NCBI GenBank assembly: GCA_016287975.1
Contig: JAEEXV010000013.1
Location: 1 to 15,502, forward strand
Length of the DNA: 15,502 nt
Source of the DNA: Lentisphaeria bacterium
GTDB taxonomy: Bacteria; Verrucomicrobiota; Lentisphaeria; Oligosphaerales; Oligosphaeraceae
Direction of reading: 5' to 3'
The notes beneath the pieces were generated by a model. That model was given only the letters and a program-made list of their open reading frames with translations, was not told the origin of the DNA and searched no databases. Every line of letters begins with the position of its first letter. Within the stretch, counting starts at the first letter, position 1. The position numbers and the translations under genes are program-made. Shown here piece by piece: positions 14,388 to 15,502 of this stretch.

Positions 14388-15179
14388 ATGGAAATCATCA
14401 AGGTTGCGGACTATCAGGCGATGAGCGTCCTGGGCGCGGAGATTCTGCATGACGCCATCGTGGAAGCCCTCTCGCGGGGGCGGCATTTCAATCTGGGGCT
14501 GGCGACGGGCAACACCATGATCGAGTTGTACCGGCTGCTCGCCGACCGCCTCAACGCGGAACAGGTCGACCTCTCGCGGCTGCAGACCTGGAACCTCGAC
14601 GAGTATGCGCTGGACGAACATCACGCGGTGCCGCACACGCACCCCCTGAGCTACTGGCGCTACATGCACGAGAAGCTCTTCGACCGCTTCCTGCCCGAGC
14701 GCAACTTCGGGGAGGCGCAGGCGCACTTCCCCGATCCCTCGGATCCCGCGCGCTTCGACCGTGAACTGGCGGCGGCGGGCGGCCTCGACCTGCAGCTCCT
14801 GGGCATCGGCTTCAACGGCCACATCGCCTTCAACGAGCCGCAGACGGAGGCGGAGATCTCCGTCGAGGCCTACGGCGCGCTGCCGACGCGCGTGCTGCCG
14901 CTGACCAAGGAGACCATCGAGCAGAACACCTACGTCACCGCCAACGGCGATTCCTCGCTGGTGCCGCGCTACGCCGCCACGACGGGCATGAAGCCGATCC
15001 TCGCGGCGAAACGGGAACTGCTGCTGGCGTGCTTCGCCGAACAGCAGGCGCCGCTGCGCAAGATGCTGGGCGACGGAAAGGCGACGCCGGCGCTGCCCGC
15101 CTCCTATCTGCTCGCGCATCCGGACTTCACCCTGATCTACACCGCCGACAAGATTGCCCTCGATGAAAACGCTCATTGA
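14388..15179 (+). CDS. nagB: Glucosamine-6-phosphate deaminase/isomerase family protein (NagB)
   Basis: The 263-residue protein matches the NagB length. The phosphate loop is LGLATGNTMIELY (36-48). NLDEY (69-73) holds the general base Asp71, equal to E. coli Asp72. GIGFNGHIAFNEP (139-151) holds the ring-opening His145 and Glu150, equal to His143/Glu148; the E. coli Asp141 is Asn143 here, which to my recollection is common in family members. PASYLLAHPDFTLIYT near the end is typical. It converts glucosamine-6-phosphate to fructose-6-phosphate and ammonia; close homologues act on galactosamine-6-phosphate, so the epimer is uncertain. The start was chosen because the upstream extension (about 150 residues) is only an out-of-frame reading of the aldolase gene. 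The 3' end overlaps the nagA start by 17 bases. The two enzymes act consecutively on N-acetylated amino sugar phosphates. Confidence 0.92.
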   Translation: MEIIKVADYQAMSVLGAEILHDAIVEALSRGRHFNLGLATGNTMIELYRLLADRLNAEQVDLSRLQTWNLDEYALDEHHAVPHTHPLSYWRYMHEKLFDRFLPERNFGEAQAHFPDPSDPARFDRELAAAGGLDLQLLGIGFNGHIAFNEPQTEAEISVEAYGALPTRVLPLTKETIEQNTYVTANGDSSLVPRYAATTGMKPILAAKRELLLACFAEQQAPLRKMLGDGKATPALPASYLLAHPDFTLIYTADKIALDENAH

Positions 15180-15502
15180 ACACTGCCGGATCGTCTCGCC
15201 GGGGCTGGATGTCCCGGAGGGCGACCTTTTGCTGGAGGACGGGCGCATCGCGGCGGTTGGCGCAGTGCCTGACGGCGCGGCGGATGCGCGCATCGACGGG
15301 CGCGGCCTCATCGCGGCGCCTGGCTTCATCGACATCCACAGCCACGGCCGTTCCGGCTTCGACTTCTGTGACGGCTCACTGGAGGCGCTCGCCGCCATCG
15401 GCCGCGGCAAGTTGCAGGACGGCGTGACGGGCTTCCTGGCGACCTCGCTGACCTTTCCGATGGAGGCGCTCAGGCAATTCTGCCGTGATGCCGAGGAATA
15501 CA
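15163..15502 (+). CDS. nagA: N-acetylglucosamine-6-phosphate deacetylase, 5' part (NagA)
   Basis: Only the first 113 residues are present; the gene runs off the window end, with about 270 further residues expected. It starts MKTLIEHCRIVSPG, then has LLLEDGRIAAVG, the amidohydrolase entry motif GFIDIHSHG (54-62) with metal-site His59 and His61, and DGVTGFLATSLTFP (87-100), the NagA-typical segment after the first barrel strand. NagA removes acetate from GlcNAc-6-phosphate to give the NagB substrate. The ATG lies inside the last codons of nagB (17-base overlap, different frame), indicating translational coupling. A GalNAc-6-phosphate deacetylase (AgaA) is the alternative. CCGG sites, almost missing elsewhere in the window, become frequent here. 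Confidence 0.88.
   Translation, partial: MKTLIEHCRIVSPGLDVPEGDLLLEDGRIAAVGAVPDGAADARIDGRGLIAAPGFIDIHSHGRSGFDFCDGSLEALAAIGRGKLQDGVTGFLATSLTFPMEALRQFCRDAEEY

Overview
The window (GC-rich, by eye roughly two thirds G+C) looks like a chromosomal contig from the Lentisphaerae/Victivallales branch of the PVC bacteria, or a close relative. The pointers are a type IV pilin-like secreted protein with an [25 protein letters not shown]-terminus and an H/G-DG C-terminal motif, a very large secreted glycoside-hydrolase-like protein, and sugar-catabolism genes. This assignment is an inference from gene style. No rRNA or tRNA genes were seen.

Left part (1-6250). A 40-base G-rich tract at the very edge is probably a contig-end artefact. 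It is followed by a pilin-like gene (100-894, +) converging on nikR (908-1324, -). nikR lies one base downstream of a 1591-residue secreted protein (1326-6101, -) with two tandem copies of an N-terminal beta-sandwich-like domain, a TIM-barrel hydrolase-like core with a Cys cluster, a glutamine-amidotransferase-like segment and a long C-terminal region.

Right part (6255-15502, all +). A DeoR-family repressor is followed by a carbohydrate catabolic cluster: PfkB sugar kinase, iolB, FGGY sugar kinase, FAD-linked oxidase, Fe-S partner protein, class II aldolase, nagB and the start of nagA (cut by the window end and overlapping nagB). The IolB, PfkB and aldolase families together could make up the lower branch of inositol catabolism (5-deoxyglucuronate to DHAP plus malonate semialdehyde). 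The PfkB, aldolase, NagB, NagA and DeoR set equally resembles a GlcNAc/GalNAc-type pathway. The true substrate cannot be read from the sequence.

Two non-genic features stand out. First, two arrays of heptamer repeats (about 8017-8369 and 10755-10973) lie between operon genes, in opposite orientation, flanking the iolB-FGGY kinase pair. In both, runs of heptamers are interrupted by a single 5-base step, so spacing between successive core modules is always 7n+5 (14 of 14 intervals). Second, CCGG is almost absent: I count 6 sites in the first 15,086 bases, then 6 in the next 270. The avoidance shows up as context-dependent proline codon choice.
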